Below are positions 16,884 to 26,469 of a stretch of 64,000 nucleotides of DNA, in pieces. The notes beneath the pieces are model-generated. The model did not search any database, was not told where the DNA came from, and saw only the letters and a program-made list of their open reading frames with translations. The DNA comes from Rickettsiales bacterium (lineage in GTDB: Bacteria; Pseudomonadota; Alphaproteobacteria; Rickettsiales; SXRF01): the NCBI GenBank assembly GCA_041396965.1, contig JAWKXN010000001.1, positions 1,488,001 through 1,552,000 of the forward strand, read 5' to 3'. A program made the translations under genes and the position numbers. The first letter of the stretch is position 1, and each line of letters begins with the position of its first letter.

Positions 16884-17063
16884 ATGAGGAATAATAAAAG
16901 CGACAAAAAATGCCCAAACTGTGGTAAACAGTCACAGACGTCCACAGCGCCATTCTGTTCAGTACGCTGCCGAGACGTTGACCTCGCTAATTGGTTTAAC
17001 GGAAACTACACAACTCCAATATTAGAGGAAGATAATATGGATGACGATTATAGCACAGAATAA
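16884..17063 (+). CDS. yacG: Zinc-binding DNA gyrase inhibitor YacG
   Basis: A 59-residue protein with the YacG four-cysteine zinc site: CPNCGK near residue 10 and FCSVRCRDVDLANWFNGNY near residue 25. YacG binds GyrB and blocks DNA binding in E. coli. The acidic tail (EEDNMDDDYSTE) is as expected. It follows rpe closely and is probably co-transcribed. Confidence 0.93.
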   Translation: MRNNKSDKKCPNCGKQSQTSTAPFCSVRCRDVDLANWFNGNYTTPILEEDNMDDDYSTE

Positions 17064-17078
17064 AAAAAGTTCCTTATT

Positions 17079-17690
17079 CTATACAGATACCATATCACAA
17101 ACATAAGGATATAACTCCTTACGAAGAGCTACCAACTCTTTCAGAATAGATGTCGCTTGCTTCTTCTGTTTTTCAGTCAGTTCTCTATCTAATACTGAAA
17201 TTTCTCTATACTCAATAACATCAGAATCATGCTCAGACTCATCAACCTGCTCTGACTTATCGTTCTTTCTATGCTTAAGCGAGGAAAGAGCCCTCTTAGC
17301 TCCCTTTATGGTATATCCTTGAGCGTATAATAAATCTTTCACCTTACCTAGAATATCAATATCCTCAGGTCGGTAATAACGCCTACCACCAGCCATTTTT
17401 AGTGGCTTAATCTGCGCGAAACGACTCTCCCAAAAACGCAAAACATGTTGCTGCACACTAAGAATTTCAGCAACCTCGCTTATTGTCTTAAAGGCCTCCT
17501 CTGATTTATCACCAGAACTCACGCTACCATCATTATTTGGCTTAAAGGATTCAACTTCAAAATCACCAAACAAATCACCAGAAACGGATGACTGTCCTTT
17601 TTTTAATAATTTATCTGGGCTTGATATAGAGGGCTTTTTAGAGTCTTTCCTTGTATCTTCAAGCTTATCACCAAGAAAATCAAGCTGCAC
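17079..17690 (-). CDS. MerR family regulator
   Basis: About 203 residues. The winged-helix domain in the middle reads [45 protein letters not shown], followed by [17 protein letters not shown]. An extended charged N-terminus precedes it. The best start is a GTG at 17690 preceded by GAGGAG. It is the last gene of the conserved rpmF-plsX-fabH-ihfA-merR order of alphaproteobacteria. The target is unknown. It lacks the effector-binding Cys pattern of metal sensors. Confidence 0.9.
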   Translation of the reverse strand: MQLDFLGDKLEDTRKDSKKPSISSPDKLLKKGQSSVSGDLFGDFEVESFKPNNDGSVSSGDKSEEAFKTISEVAEILSVQQHVLRFWESRFAQIKPLKMAGGRRYYRPEDIDILGKVKDLLYAQGYTIKGAKRALSSLKHRKNDKSEQVDESEHDSDVIEYREISVLDRELTEKQKKQATSILKELVALRKELYPYVCDMVSV

Positions 17691-17733
17691 GATCCCAAAG
17701 CTCCTCAACTATATAATTCAACAACAAAATGAT

Positions 17734-18051
17734 CTAAGCAAGATCAACATTTTTTCCTACTAGACTACTATTAACCTTAGCTTTCAACAAATTTGAAGCG
17801 TTAAACGTAAGCACAGTACGCGAGGTTATCGGAACCTCAATACCAGTTTTTGGATTACGTCCCATACGCTGATTCTTTTTACGCAACTTGAATGTTCCAA
17901 AGGAAGATAACTTCACGGTATCGCCCTGCTCAAGAGTTTGCGATAGTTCCTCTATAACACCATCAACCAGATTGTTACATTCCTGAAGTGAAAGTCCAAT
18001 ACGCTTATAAACATAATTGCTTAAATCAGCACGGGTCAAAGTTCTTGGCAT
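17734..18051 (-). CDS. ihfA: Integration host factor subunit alpha
   Basis: A 105-residue HU/IHF family DNA-bending protein: TLTRADLSNYVYKRIGLSLQE, VKLSSFGTFKLRKKNQRMGRNPKTG and EVPITSRTVLTF. The RMGRNPKTG arm with the intercalating Pro is intact. The position after fabH matches ihfA in alphaproteobacteria. The partner IhfB is not in the window. Confidence 0.95.
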   Translation of the reverse strand: MPRTLTRADLSNYVYKRIGLSLQECNNLVDGVIEELSQTLEQGDTVKLSSFGTFKLRKKNQRMGRNPKTGIEVPITSRTVLTFNASNLLKAKVNSSLVGKNVDLA

Positions 18052-18161
18052 ATATTTTCCCTATAAAAATCATTCTCTACAAAAGTTAAGATTCTACAAT
18101 CTACCCTATTTTGAGAATAAAATCAAGGATATAGTAAAAAATCAATGTCAATTTTCTTATT

Positions 18162-19133
18162 TTACCAGCGCAGTATCACGCATCCCCAAGTAAGACCAGC
18201 TCCCAAAGCGGGGCAAGCCACCAGATTTCCGGATTTTATCCGCCCATCACCCTCCGCCTGATAAAGAGCAAGCGGGATAGAAGCGGCTGAGGTATTAGCG
18301 TGCAAAGGAGCCGTTGCTACAATTTTATCTTTATTTATCTTAAGCTTACTTGCTACACCACTTAAAATCCGCATATTCGCCTGATGAGGCACCAACCAAT
18401 CAATATCATCACTAGAAAGTGACAATTTATTAATCCCCTCCTCAATAGATTCCGGCATTTTGCTTACTGCATGACGAAATATCTCTCTACCAGCCATAGT
18501 AAGAACCCCTGCCGTTTTAGTAGCCGAAACCCCACCAGTGGTGTTCAGTAGTTCGGTATATTGTCCATCCGAATGAATACAGGAAAATAAAATACCTCTA
18601 TCACTATTAGCGCCGGATGATTCCTGCCCCTCTAAGACTAACGCCGCCGCACCGTCACCAAATAATATACAGGTACTTCTATCTTCCCAATTGAGAATCC
18701 GTGAATAAGTCTCCGCTCCAATGAGCAATATCCGTTTTGCCTGTCCTGACACTATAAAGCTATTGGCCGTACTCATCGCGTAAACAAAACCACTACACGC
18801 CGCGTTCATATCAAAAGCCGCTCCTTGATTTATTCCAAGCCTGTGCTGAATTTTCGTAGCGGTAGACGGCATGGTATCATCAGGAGTAGTTGTAGCAAGT
18901 ATTACTAAATCTATCTCATCAGGAGATACCCCAGCTTTCTTTAGTGCCTCATCTCCTGCCTTTACCGCAAGATCTGATGTATTCTCACCATCCGCCGCTA
19001 TATGCCTTTGCTTAATACCAGTACGCTCAATAATCCACTCATCGTTAGTGCCAAGACTTTCAGGAAAATCATTATTAGTCACTATCTTAGAAGGCAGATA
19101 AGCTCCAACCCCCCTTACTACGGCACGAATCAT
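18162..19133 (-). CDS. fabH: Beta-ketoacyl-ACP synthase III
   Basis: Condensing enzyme starting fatty acid synthesis from acetyl-CoA and malonyl-ACP. The Cys-His-Asn triad is visible: FDMNAACSGFVYAM, WLVPHQANMRI and LHANTSAASIPLAL. The N-terminus GVGAYLPSKIVTN and DEWIIERTGIKQRHIA are typical. The length of 323 is normal. It follows plsX by 17 bases in one operon. Confidence 0.97.
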   Translation of the reverse strand: MIRAVVRGVGAYLPSKIVTNNDFPESLGTNDEWIIERTGIKQRHIAADGENTSDLAVKAGDEALKKAGVSPDEIDLVILATTTPDDTMPSTATKIQHRLGINQGAAFDMNAACSGFVYAMSTANSFIVSGQAKRILLIGAETYSRILNWEDRSTCILFGDGAAALVLEGQESSGANSDRGILFSCIHSDGQYTELLNTTGGVSATKTAGVLTMAGREIFRHAVSKMPESIEEGINKLSLSSDDIDWLVPHQANMRILSGVASKLKINKDKIVATAPLHANTSAASIPLALYQAEGDGRIKSGNLVACPALGAGLTWGCVILRW

Positions 19134-19150
19134 TCTTAACTCCTAACAGT

Positions 19151-20203
19151 TTAACCCTGCTTTACACTAGACAAATCCATTGCTGGAATAGCGCTTATCT
19201 CATCAACAATACGGTCATTTATACGGTGCGCCACCAACTCCACAGCCACACTCACGGCGTTACAAAAACTATAAGAGTCCGCCCCACCATGACTTTTAAC
19301 CGCGATACCAGCAAGCCCTAAAAACATAGCGCCATTACGTTTCCTATCGTCAAGCTTCTCTTTAACGCCCTTAAGCGCTCCAGAGGCAAGCAATGCTCCG
19401 GCTTTAGCGACCGGAGAACTACTGAGAGCGTCACGCAGATATGTTCTTATGAGCCTAGCCGCTCCCTCAGCGGTTTTAAGCGCCACATTACCAGTAAATC
19501 CATCAGTTACCACAACATCAACCGTACCTGTTGCTATATCATTACCCTCAACAAATCCATAAAAATTAAGATTGAGTGGAGAGTTTTTGAGTAATGTACA
19601 GGCATCTTTTACTTCTGTCTTACCCTTAAGATCCTCAGAGCCAACATTAAGCAAGCCAATACGCGGACGCGGAAGCCCAAGCACCGCTCTTGCGAAAGCA
19701 TCACCCATTATAGCGAATCTGTAAAGATCTTGCGCTCCAGACTCAACATTAGCCCCAAGATCAAGCATTACACTCTCACCACGCAATGTCGGGAATAAAG
19801 CGGCAATCGCTGGACGGGAAATATCAGGAAGAGTCCTAAGCACAAGCTTGGAAATAGCCATAAGAGCACCGGTATTACCAGCGGATACCACCGCGCAAGC
19901 CCTTTTTTCTTTCACTGACTGAATAGCAAGCCACATACTGGAGGTACGACCACGCCGCACAGCAATAGAAGGCTTATCCTCACTAGATATAAAATCAGGT
20001 GTATGAACTATCTCACAAGCATCTTTAAGTACAGAGCGTTTTTTTATAAGAGGAGAAATACGCTCCTCATCACCAAATATCAAAAATCTGATTCCGGGAT
20101 GACGCACCAGAGCCATCTCAGCTCCACCTACAACACACTCGGGAGCGTTATCACCGCCCATAGCGTCAAGTGCGATCGGGGTCTGGATTTTGCCAGGTGC
20201 CAT
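19151..20203 (-). CDS. plsX: Phosphate acyltransferase PlsX
   Basis: Makes acyl-phosphate from acyl-ACP for phospholipid synthesis. Segments are IALDAMGGDNAPECVVGGAE, SMWLAIQSVKEKRACAVVSAGNTGALMAI, RPAIAALFPT, MLDLGANVESGAQDL, GLLNVGSEDLKG and VTDGFTGNVALKTAEG. At 350 residues it is full length. It lies just downstream of rpmF. Confidence 0.97.
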   Translation of the reverse strand: MAPGKIQTPIALDAMGGDNAPECVVGGAEMALVRHPGIRFLIFGDEERISPLIKKRSVLKDACEIVHTPDFISSEDKPSIAVRRGRTSSMWLAIQSVKEKRACAVVSAGNTGALMAISKLVLRTLPDISRPAIAALFPTLRGESVMLDLGANVESGAQDLYRFAIMGDAFARAVLGLPRPRIGLLNVGSEDLKGKTEVKDACTLLKNSPLNLNFYGFVEGNDIATGTVDVVVTDGFTGNVALKTAEGAARLIRTYLRDALSSSPVAKAGALLASGALKGVKEKLDDRKRNGAMFLGLAGIAVKSHGGADSYSFCNAVSVAVELVAHRINDRIVDEISAIPAMDLSSVKQG

Positions 20204-20210
20204 CGGCTAC

Positions 20211-20393
20211 CTAACGATTTACTTTGTCTGTTGTAACCTGACGACCATTATAATAACCATCAGCGGACACATGATGTGGACGCTTAAGCTCACCGGTAGT
20301 CTTATCCTCAACTACGGTAAGCTTACTAAGCGAGTCATGAGAACGACGCTGATTGCGTTTACCTTTACTCGTTTTCTGCTTTGGTACTGCCAT
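20211..20393 (-). CDS. rpmF: 50S ribosomal protein L32
   Basis: A 60-residue protein with [20 protein letters not shown] and the CxxC-less [18 protein letters not shown] end typical of alphaproteobacterial L32. It heads the rpmF-plsX-fabH-ihfA-merR operon. Confidence 0.96.
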   Translation of the reverse strand: MAVPKQKTSKGKRNQRRSHDSLSKLTVVEDKTTGELKRPHHVSADGYYNGRQVTTDKVNR

Positions 20394-20611
20394 TTTCTTA
20401 CCCCTTCAAAACCTTGTAATTCCTAGAAAACCAAACCCGTACCCATCAGCAAACCATACTCAGATAGATAGGAAAATACCCAGAAATTAATATATATAAT
20501 CAATACAAGAAGGCTGCTTTATAACAAACTTATAGCTATATGAAAGCGTTTTTTTGCTCTTATAGCTAAAATACTAATAAAAATCAAATAATATCATTAT
20601 TTATTAGCATG

Positions 20612-21628
20612 TTAAACTCTCAAACCTCTATTATTTGATTTATTATCAGCTAAACTAGCCGTGTACTTCCCTTTGATAGTAATAAGTGGCATTAGATCAT
20701 CCGTACTACATCGGAATATCTCGCTTTCCTCACTATTACACAACAAGTCAATATTACTAGTTCCATCCCCCTCTTTGTAAAATCCACCCCTATATTTTGA
20801 CATACCATTTTCTCTCAGAGCCTTGATACCATTACGAAATGGATGGCTACCACCCAATTTATTACCTGATTTATCAGTATAATAAATAGAAATGCGTGAA
20901 CTATCGTCACCATACTTAATCTTCACATCCGGAAGATAATATTTTGGAGGATTGTCTTTCTCCAAATCTAGAATATTTGAAGCATAAACACTACGAACCT
21001 CTACATTTTGTTTATCAAGCCAACTGCGTAAAGCTTTTATCCTATCCTCGTTATGTATATCAAGTTCTGCGGTAACTATATTTCCATCCTTAGCTAGCTT
21101 ATGTAGGTATTTATAATTATCTCTTTCTAACAATTCGCTATTTTTTAGCCAATTAATAAGACTGTTCTTCATAGAATCCCTTATGAGAACACCATTTTCA
21201 TCAACATGCTGATGCCTTAGCTCAATCTTTCCCAAACCTGAAGTGTAATTATTATCCGAAAAAGGACTAATTTTACTGTCTATTTCTTCTAAAAATTTTT
21301 TTTCATTATCATTGTCTTTGAATAACTTTATAGCATCTTTCCAAAAATCAATCTGCTTTTTATTACAATCCACTAGTACAATAATGTCATGCCTTCCAGC
21401 CACTGCGGCTTGTAAATTAAACAAACCGGCAAATCCTACATGAGCATATTTTTTATCTTTATGCTTTAGCGGCTCTACTGTTCTAGCATTACGCCAATTT
21501 AATAAATTCTCTAAAATGATTTTTCTTTGCCCTAACTCCCTTACAGGAATAGTATGCACTTTATCCGAAACAGAAAACCCTATAGAAACTCCATCCATAG
21601 TTTCATCTAATGATTTTTGCAGTGACAT
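20612..21628 (-). CDS. Unrecognised 338-residue protein, possibly SAM-enzyme-like
   Basis: I do not recognise this protein. It is soluble with no signal. A central part reads VGFAGLFNLQAAVAGRHDIIVLVDCNKKQIDFW, and near residue 215 there is VRSVYASNILDL. The order of a glycine-containing turn, a hydrophobic strand ending in Asp, and a later strand with SNI resembles Rossmann-type methyltransferase relatives, but no standard GxGxG is present. It is flanked by gaps of about 200 bases on both sides and is transcribed alone. Confidence 0.65.
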   Translation of the reverse strand: MSLQKSLDETMDGVSIGFSVSDKVHTIPVRELGQRKIILENLLNWRNARTVEPLKHKDKKYAHVGFAGLFNLQAAVAGRHDIIVLVDCNKKQIDFWKDAIKLFKDNDNEKKFLEEIDSKISPFSDNNYTSGLGKIELRHQHVDENGVLIRDSMKNSLINWLKNSELLERDNYKYLHKLAKDGNIVTAELDIHNEDRIKALRSWLDKQNVEVRSVYASNILDLEKDNPPKYYLPDVKIKYGDDSSRISIYYTDKSGNKLGGSHPFRNGIKALRENGMSKYRGGFYKEGDGTSNIDLLCNSEESEIFRCSTDDLMPLITIKGKYTASLADNKSNNRGLRV

Positions 21629-21814
21629 AAAACCCTATTAAATTATTTATAAAAATTAATACTACACCACCATAAAAAATAATCAAACATTTCCTCTCAT
21701 TACTGTTAAAATTTGACTTTTTAGAACAGTTATATAAACTCCGCACCTTGATTTTACTATTGCCAGTAAACATATATAATTACTATATTATTATATTAAT
21801 TTTTAAGGATATTC

Positions 21815-22306
21815 ATGACAGCAAAACCAGAAGTAATGATTATAATGGGTAGCATCTCCGATTGGGAGACCATGCAACATTCAGCGCATATGCTTGGCGC
21901 GCTTGGCATAGCTCATGACTCAAAAATAATCTCCGCTCACCGCACACCAGACCGTCTATACGAATTCGCCAAGAACGCCAGAAAATCCGGTATAAAAGTT
22001 ATTATCGCCGGAGCCGGTGGAGCCGCCCATCTTCCTGGTATGACCGCCGCTATGACCTCTCTTCCCGTGCTTGGAGTTCCCGTACAAAGCGCCGCTCTTA
22101 AAGGCATGGACAGCCTCCTTTCCATAGTGCAAATGCCCGCCGGTGTTCCGGTTGGCACACTTGCTATTGGCAAAGCGGGAGCTATAAACTCCGCGATACT
22201 CGCCGCCTCTATACTTGGAGTTACTGACGAGAGAATAGCTGGAAACCTTAGAAAATGGCGTGAGGAACAAGCTAACTCCGTGCCGCTCGCGCCAAATGAT
22301 GTCTAA
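21815..22306 (+). CDS. purE: N5-carboxyaminoimidazole ribonucleotide mutase
   Basis: Class I PurE of purine synthesis. [60 protein letters not shown] and [15 protein letters not shown] segments are visible, with the catalytic His in SAHRTP. The length of 163 is usual. It overlaps the purK start. Confidence 0.97.
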   Translation: MTAKPEVMIIMGSISDWETMQHSAHMLGALGIAHDSKIISAHRTPDRLYEFAKNARKSGIKVIIAGAGGAAHLPGMTAAMTSLPVLGVPVQSAALKGMDSLLSIVQMPAGVPVGTLAIGKAGAINSAILAASILGVTDERIAGNLRKWREEQANSVPLAPNDV

Positions 22307-23402
22307 TAACACGGAAAACTCCCCTCTTCCTCCATCTTCAGTCATCGGAATATTAGGAGGTGGTCAACTCGGTAGAATGCTCGCCATCGCCGCCGCCGAA
22401 ATGGGCTACAAAACCCATATTTACTGCCCAGAAGAAAACTCTCCGGCAAGTGAAGTCGCGTCATTTACTACTATAGGCAGTTATGAAGATGCAGAGCTAC
22501 TCTCTGAATTCGCCAGCAAAGTTGACGTGATAACCTACGAGTTTGAGAATATACCATTCGCGCCTATAGAAAAAATATCTCATGGGATAAATGTATTTCC
22601 ATCACCACAAATACTAGCAATATCCCAGCATCGCTTATTGGAAAAACAAACCATCAATGAAATGGGTATAAAAACCGCACCATTTACCGCCGTTACCTCC
22701 GCTAATGAATTACAAAAATCCATAGACAAAATAGGTCTTCCCGCCGTGCTTAAAACCTGCCGCATGGGTTATGATGGCAAAGGTCAGATTATGCTTAAAA
22801 ACTTTGACGATATTAAGAGCGGCATGGATTTTTGCGCCACGAATAGTAAGGATGGGGTATGCGACCTAATATTAGAAGGCTTTGTTAACTTCAAAATGGA
22901 AATATCAGTAATTGTAGCCAGCGATGGCAATGATGATATAAAATCATATTGCCCAGTACAAAATATCCATAAAAACCATATATTATCAGAGACAATCGCT
23001 CCTGCTCCAATCTCTCCAGAACTTATAGAAAAAGCTGAAAGCATAGCCCACAAAATAGCAAAAGAATTAAAACTTACCGGCTTGCTCGCCATAGAAATGT
23101 TCGTAAGTAAAAATGATGATATAATAATCAATGAGCTAGCGCCCCGCCCACACAATTCAGGTCATTGGACTATTGACGCTTGCGTTACTAGCCAGTTTGA
23201 GCAGACCATCCGCGCGATATGCGGTCTACCACTCAGCAACCCTTCCAGATTGTGCGACGCGACAATGTTAAATCTTATCGGTGATGATATAAATAACTGG
23301 CATGAATATACCAAACAGGTAAACGCAAAACTGCATCTATATGGCAAAAAAGATGTGAAATCAGGACGTAAAATGGGGCATGTGACTTTTCTTAAAATAT
23401 AG
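22296..23402 (+). CDS. purK: N5-carboxyaminoimidazole ribonucleotide synthase
   Basis: ATP-grasp enzyme preceding Pur[60 protein letters not shown] and [18 protein letters not shown] are diagnostic. The start is one of two adjacent ATGs at 22296 and 22299 inside the end of purE, so translation is coupled. An earlier in-frame start at 22260 would overlap more and is less likely. Confidence 0.96.
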   Translation: MMSNNTENSPLPPSSVIGILGGGQLGRMLAIAAAEMGYKTHIYCPEENSPASEVASFTTIGSYEDAELLSEFASKVDVITYEFENIPFAPIEKISHGINVFPSPQILAISQHRLLEKQTINEMGIKTAPFTAVTSANELQKSIDKIGLPAVLKTCRMGYDGKGQIMLKNFDDIKSGMDFCATNSKDGVCDLILEGFVNFKMEISVIVASDGNDDIKSYCPVQNIHKNHILSETIAPAPISPELIEKAESIAHKIAKELKLTGLLAIEMFVSKNDDIIINELAPRPHNSGHWTIDACVTSQFEQTIRAICGLPLSNPSRLCDATMLNLIGDDINNWHEYTKQVNAKLHLYGKKDVKSGRKMGHVTFLKI

Positions 23403-23471
23403 TTGTCAATTCTAGGAAAATGAAATAAGTTAACTATATTTAATAAAACAACTTAATAAAAATCCAATAGT

Positions 23472-24338
23472 ATGAATAATAAAAAAATACCAGTAAGAAC
23501 TCTACTGTATGATTTGCGATTACGTGGCGGTGAAATTCCTGATCCAATTAGCCCTATGGTAAAGAATCTTCCTTTCTCAATCGCGACTATTGAAGATAAC
23601 GCGATAAATATACAAAATACTAATATAACCCTACCAGATATAAAACCTAAGGATATAGTAAGACGATTTCTTGATTTTGAAAATTTGGCTATTAAAATCC
23701 CATCACGCTACAAAACAGAAAAAATAGAGGGAATATCTAACATAACATCCAGAGATGAATATTCTAAAATAATAACAAATGTATTACAGAAAACCGCTCT
23801 CCATAATCACTTAGATCTGGTTTTCAACAGCAAATTATTCAAACTGGCAAGCGAATACAACCCAAAAATAAAAGATGATTTATCATATTTTATACTAGCC
23901 GCTCATCTATTGAAAAATAAAAACACTAATGCAGCTATAAAAACATTAAAAAATCCGGCTTTCTCTAAAAATCTTAATGATCTGAAAAACAACAATATAG
24001 AAATGATGGCTGAATTTATTAATAATATCACTACTGAACCGGAAAGTTATGGAATAACAAAGGAAGAAGGTAAAAATCTGACGGAATCTATTTTAGCTAA
24101 TAATAAATTCAGGAAAAACCTTTCCTCATGGGCAAGAGATACAAAAACAAATCCTGATAATACTCCTATTAACAGTATGGATGAAATATCCGAAATTGTA
24201 AAAGAAGTTCCCAGAATGGCTCTTAAAGTCTCAATCCAAGAAATAGTAGGAGATTACGAAAAATCATTCCAGACGGCAAAACCAGAAACAGCGGCTCTCT
24301 TACAGAAGAAAGTCACAGATGTCGGAAGAAATACATAA
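23472..24338 (+). CDS. Unrecognised helical protein
   Basis: A 288-residue Asn/Lys-rich, soluble, mostly helical protein with no motif I recognise. It contains a possible short repeat of [FL]xxNLxxxx (FSKNLNDLKN, FRKNLSSWAR). There is no signal peptide. It lies between purK and the convergent pheA, in codon usage similar to neighbouring accessory genes. Confidence 0.6.
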   Translation: MNNKKIPVRTLLYDLRLRGGEIPDPISPMVKNLPFSIATIEDNAINIQNTNITLPDIKPKDIVRRFLDFENLAIKIPSRYKTEKIEGISNITSRDEYSKIITNVLQKTALHNHLDLVFNSKLFKLASEYNPKIKDDLSYFILAAHLLKNKNTNAAIKTLKNPAFSKNLNDLKNNNIEMMAEFINNITTEPESYGITKEEGKNLTESILANNKFRKNLSSWARDTKTNPDNTPINSMDEISEIVKEVPRMALKVSIQEIVGDYEKSFQTAKPETAALLQKKVTDVGRNT

Positions 24339-24381
24339 CAACAAGTAACTACACAAATATCACAAGAACAGACTACTCTGT

Positions 24382-25257
24382 CTAATCCTCAAACCGCTCC
24401 TTAGCCGCCTTATACACGCCAAGCACAGTAACTTTTTTACAATAAAACCCCAACTCTTCCAAAGCACCCTGCACATGTTTTTCATGTGGATGTCCCTCAA
24501 AGGTAAGGAAGAACTGCGCCGCCTCTCTCTTCATTCCGCCAGGTATATAGCTTTCCAGCTTTATAATATTTACTCCTTGTGTGGCAAACCCACCAAGTGA
24601 TTTGTATAAAGCAGCCGGCATATTACGCACGGTAAACAGCAACGTAGTAAGTATCTTTCCATCGCTAGGGCTTAAATCCATCGGTTCACGAGCAATCATA
24701 ATAAATACGGTTACATTATCCTCACTATCCTGCAAATGCTCACGCAATTTCTCTAGCCCGTAAAGCTCAGCGGCAAGTGGTGAGGCAATGGCTGCTTTGC
24801 TTTTATCATTCCACTTAGCGACATCCTCCGCCGCCTGCGCCGTATTTGAATAGGTATGCGTACCCACCTTCATTTGTCGCAAATTTTCCCGACATTGCAT
24901 AAGAGCCTGCGGATGCGAGTAAACATCTTTTATATCCTCTATCTTAGCTCCTTTAGGCGCAACCAACACATGCTCAATACGCTGAAAATACTCTCCTACT
25001 ATGTGCATATTGGTCTTAGGAAGCAGGTTATGGATTTCCGCTACTCTTCCCGCCTGTGAGTTCTCTATAGGAATCATCCCCATAGTCGCTTTCCCAGCCG
25101 CTACCGCCTCAAACACATCCTCAAATGATGGACAAGGAAGAGTCTGCATATATGGGCACGCCTGACGACAAGCGAGGTCAGCGTTCGCCCCCTCCACTCC
25201 CATGAACGCTATAGTATTTTCTGGATCTAAGTTACTCACCATAGTTGTACTGGACAT
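24382..25257 (-). CDS. pheA: Prephenate dehydratase
   Basis: Converts prephenate to phenylpyruvate for phenylalanine synthesis. The N-terminal catalytic part has IAFMGVEGANADLACR, GMIPIENSQAGRVAEIHNLL and VYSHPQALMQC; the C-terminal ACT domain has KDMPGALYKSL-like NMPAALYKSLGGFATQGVNIIKLESYIPG. The usual Thr-Arg-Phe motif appears as TVF (in DNVTVFIMIAR), so the Arg is replaced. The ATG at 25257 with upstream AGGAAAT is preferred over a TTG at 25278. No chorismate mutase domain is fused. Confidence 0.93.
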   Translation of the reverse strand: MSSTTMVSNLDPENTIAFMGVEGANADLACRQACPYMQTLPCPSFEDVFEAVAAGKATMGMIPIENSQAGRVAEIHNLLPKTNMHIVGEYFQRIEHVLVAPKGAKIEDIKDVYSHPQALMQCRENLRQMKVGTHTYSNTAQAAEDVAKWNDKSKAAIASPLAAELYGLEKLREHLQDSEDNVTVFIMIAREPMDLSPSDGKILTTLLFTVRNMPAALYKSLGGFATQGVNIIKLESYIPGGMKREAAQFFLTFEGHPHEKHVQGALEELGFYCKKVTVLGVYKAAKERFED

Positions 25258-25373
25258 AAGCTTTATATTTCCTATCAATTATTGTAAGATAAATTTCAGG
25301 AATGACTTAGTACCTAACCGTAGATCCATATCCATCAAAAAGTAGCACAACAATCCTTGGGTAATCTCATATC

Positions 25374-25688
25374 TTACATTGTTTTTGTCAATTTATTCGA
25401 TTCTGTGAATGTAAATTCGTTATTCAGCTGACCTTCATGATCCAAGGTCAGCTTATTTATTCCTTTTCTTCCAGTAGATTTCATTAATGATTCAAACTCT
25501 AAAATAAAACCATCCCACTTTATATTTGAGATAATAAATTCTTCTCCATCATAAAGATCTTTTGCTTTTACAACAGGGTCATCAAAAGAACCACTAATCT
25601 CATATTCAGACATAAAATCATCAGATCCATCCCATGGCGGACTATATTTCCAAGTTCCTATGAAATAAATAAAATTATCGTAATTCAT
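25374..25688 (-). CDS. Small unrecognised protein
   Basis: About 104 residues from ATG 25688 (MNYDNFIYFIGTWKYSPP). Predicted beta-rich with a GTW at the N-terminus like small beta-barrel (lipocalin-like) folds, but this is weak. Single gene with no clear partner. The longer frame to 25763 adds a Cys-rich leader without support. Confidence 0.5.
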   Translation of the reverse strand: MNYDNFIYFIGTWKYSPPWDGSDDFMSEYEISGSFDDPVVKAKDLYDGEEFIISNIKWDGFILEFESLMKSTGRKGINKLTLDHEGQLNNEFTFTESNKLTKTM

Positions 25689-25833
25689 ATTTTTATAACC
25701 ACAACACATCAAAATGGCTTGCTGCATACTACACACCCATAGACTAAGATAACACAAAAACATTACATTGCAATTATTTGATTAATAGCTTAATATAATT
25801 GGCATAAAGCATACATTGTACATAACAAAACAT

Positions 25834-26127
25834 ATGTCGGATAATTTCTATTTTGAATTCAACGCACAAAAAAACAACATGCTTAAACATAATAGGGGTA
25901 TTAGTTTTGAGCATATAATCCTATTGATAGAATCTGGTAAAATTCTCTCTGTGAAATCGCACCATAACCAAAAACAATATCCAAATCAGCATATAATTGA
26001 AATTAATGCTGATGAATATATTTACATCGTTCCATGCGTTATAACTGGAAATAAAATTTTTCTAAAAACAATATATCCCAGCAGAAAAGCAAATAAGAGT
26101 TACAAAAAAGGAGAGAAAAATGCCTAA
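25834..26127 (+). CDS. BrnT-like toxin of a type II toxin-antitoxin pair
   Basis: About 97 residues. The pattern FEFNAQKNNMLKHNRGISFEH, then YPNQHIIEI and IFLKTIYPSRKANKSY is that of BrnT-fold (RelE-like) RNase toxins of the TIYPSRK group. The ATG at 25834 (MSDNFYFEF) is chosen over a TTG at 25816. The antitoxin gene overlaps its 3' end by 8 bases. Toxin-before-antitoxin order is that of brnTA. Confidence 0.82.
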   Translation: MSDNFYFEFNAQKNNMLKHNRGISFEHIILLIESGKILSVKSHHNQKQYPNQHIIEINADEYIYIVPCVITGNKIFLKTIYPSRKANKSYKKGEKNA

Positions 26128-26392
26128 AAAGAACTTTATTGATGATGAAGAGGAAAAAATCGTGAAGTCGTATAATAACAATGATTTTGTATCCACGTCA
26201 AAATCGGCGAAACTAAAAAAAACTATGGAGAAAGCGGCAAGTAATTATCTAAAAAAAGACGCGCGTATCAACATACGCATCTCAGAGTCAGATTTAGAGG
26301 GAATAAAAATCAGAGCCGCAGAAGAAGGAATTCCCTATCAAACTTTAATTGCGAGCGTTTTGCATAAATTTGTAAGTGGACGCTTAATGTAG
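26120..26392 (+). CDS. Antitoxin partner of the BrnT-like toxin
   Basis: A 90-residue protein with a disordered charged N-terminus and a C-terminal RHH-like segment INIRISESDLEGIKIRAAEEGIPYQTLIASVLHKFVSGRL. The AAGGAGAG ribosome site ahead of its ATG is strong, which fits higher antitoxin synthesis. Overlap with the toxin gene supports pairing. Confidence 0.82.
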   Translation: MPKKNFIDDEEEKIVKSYNNNDFVSTSKSAKLKKTMEKAASNYLKKDARINIRISESDLEGIKIRAAEEGIPYQTLIASVLHKFVSGRLM

Positions 26393-26469
26393 TAAAGTGT
26401 AAATTAAACATATATTGCGACAATGTGGTTGCATAACAATATTTCTAACATTAATCTAAAAAGTAAAAC

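Noticed and set aside
25374..25763. Longer start at 25763 for the small protein
   Set aside because: The added leader is Cys-rich and has no ribosome site; ATG 25688 gives a sensible N-terminus.
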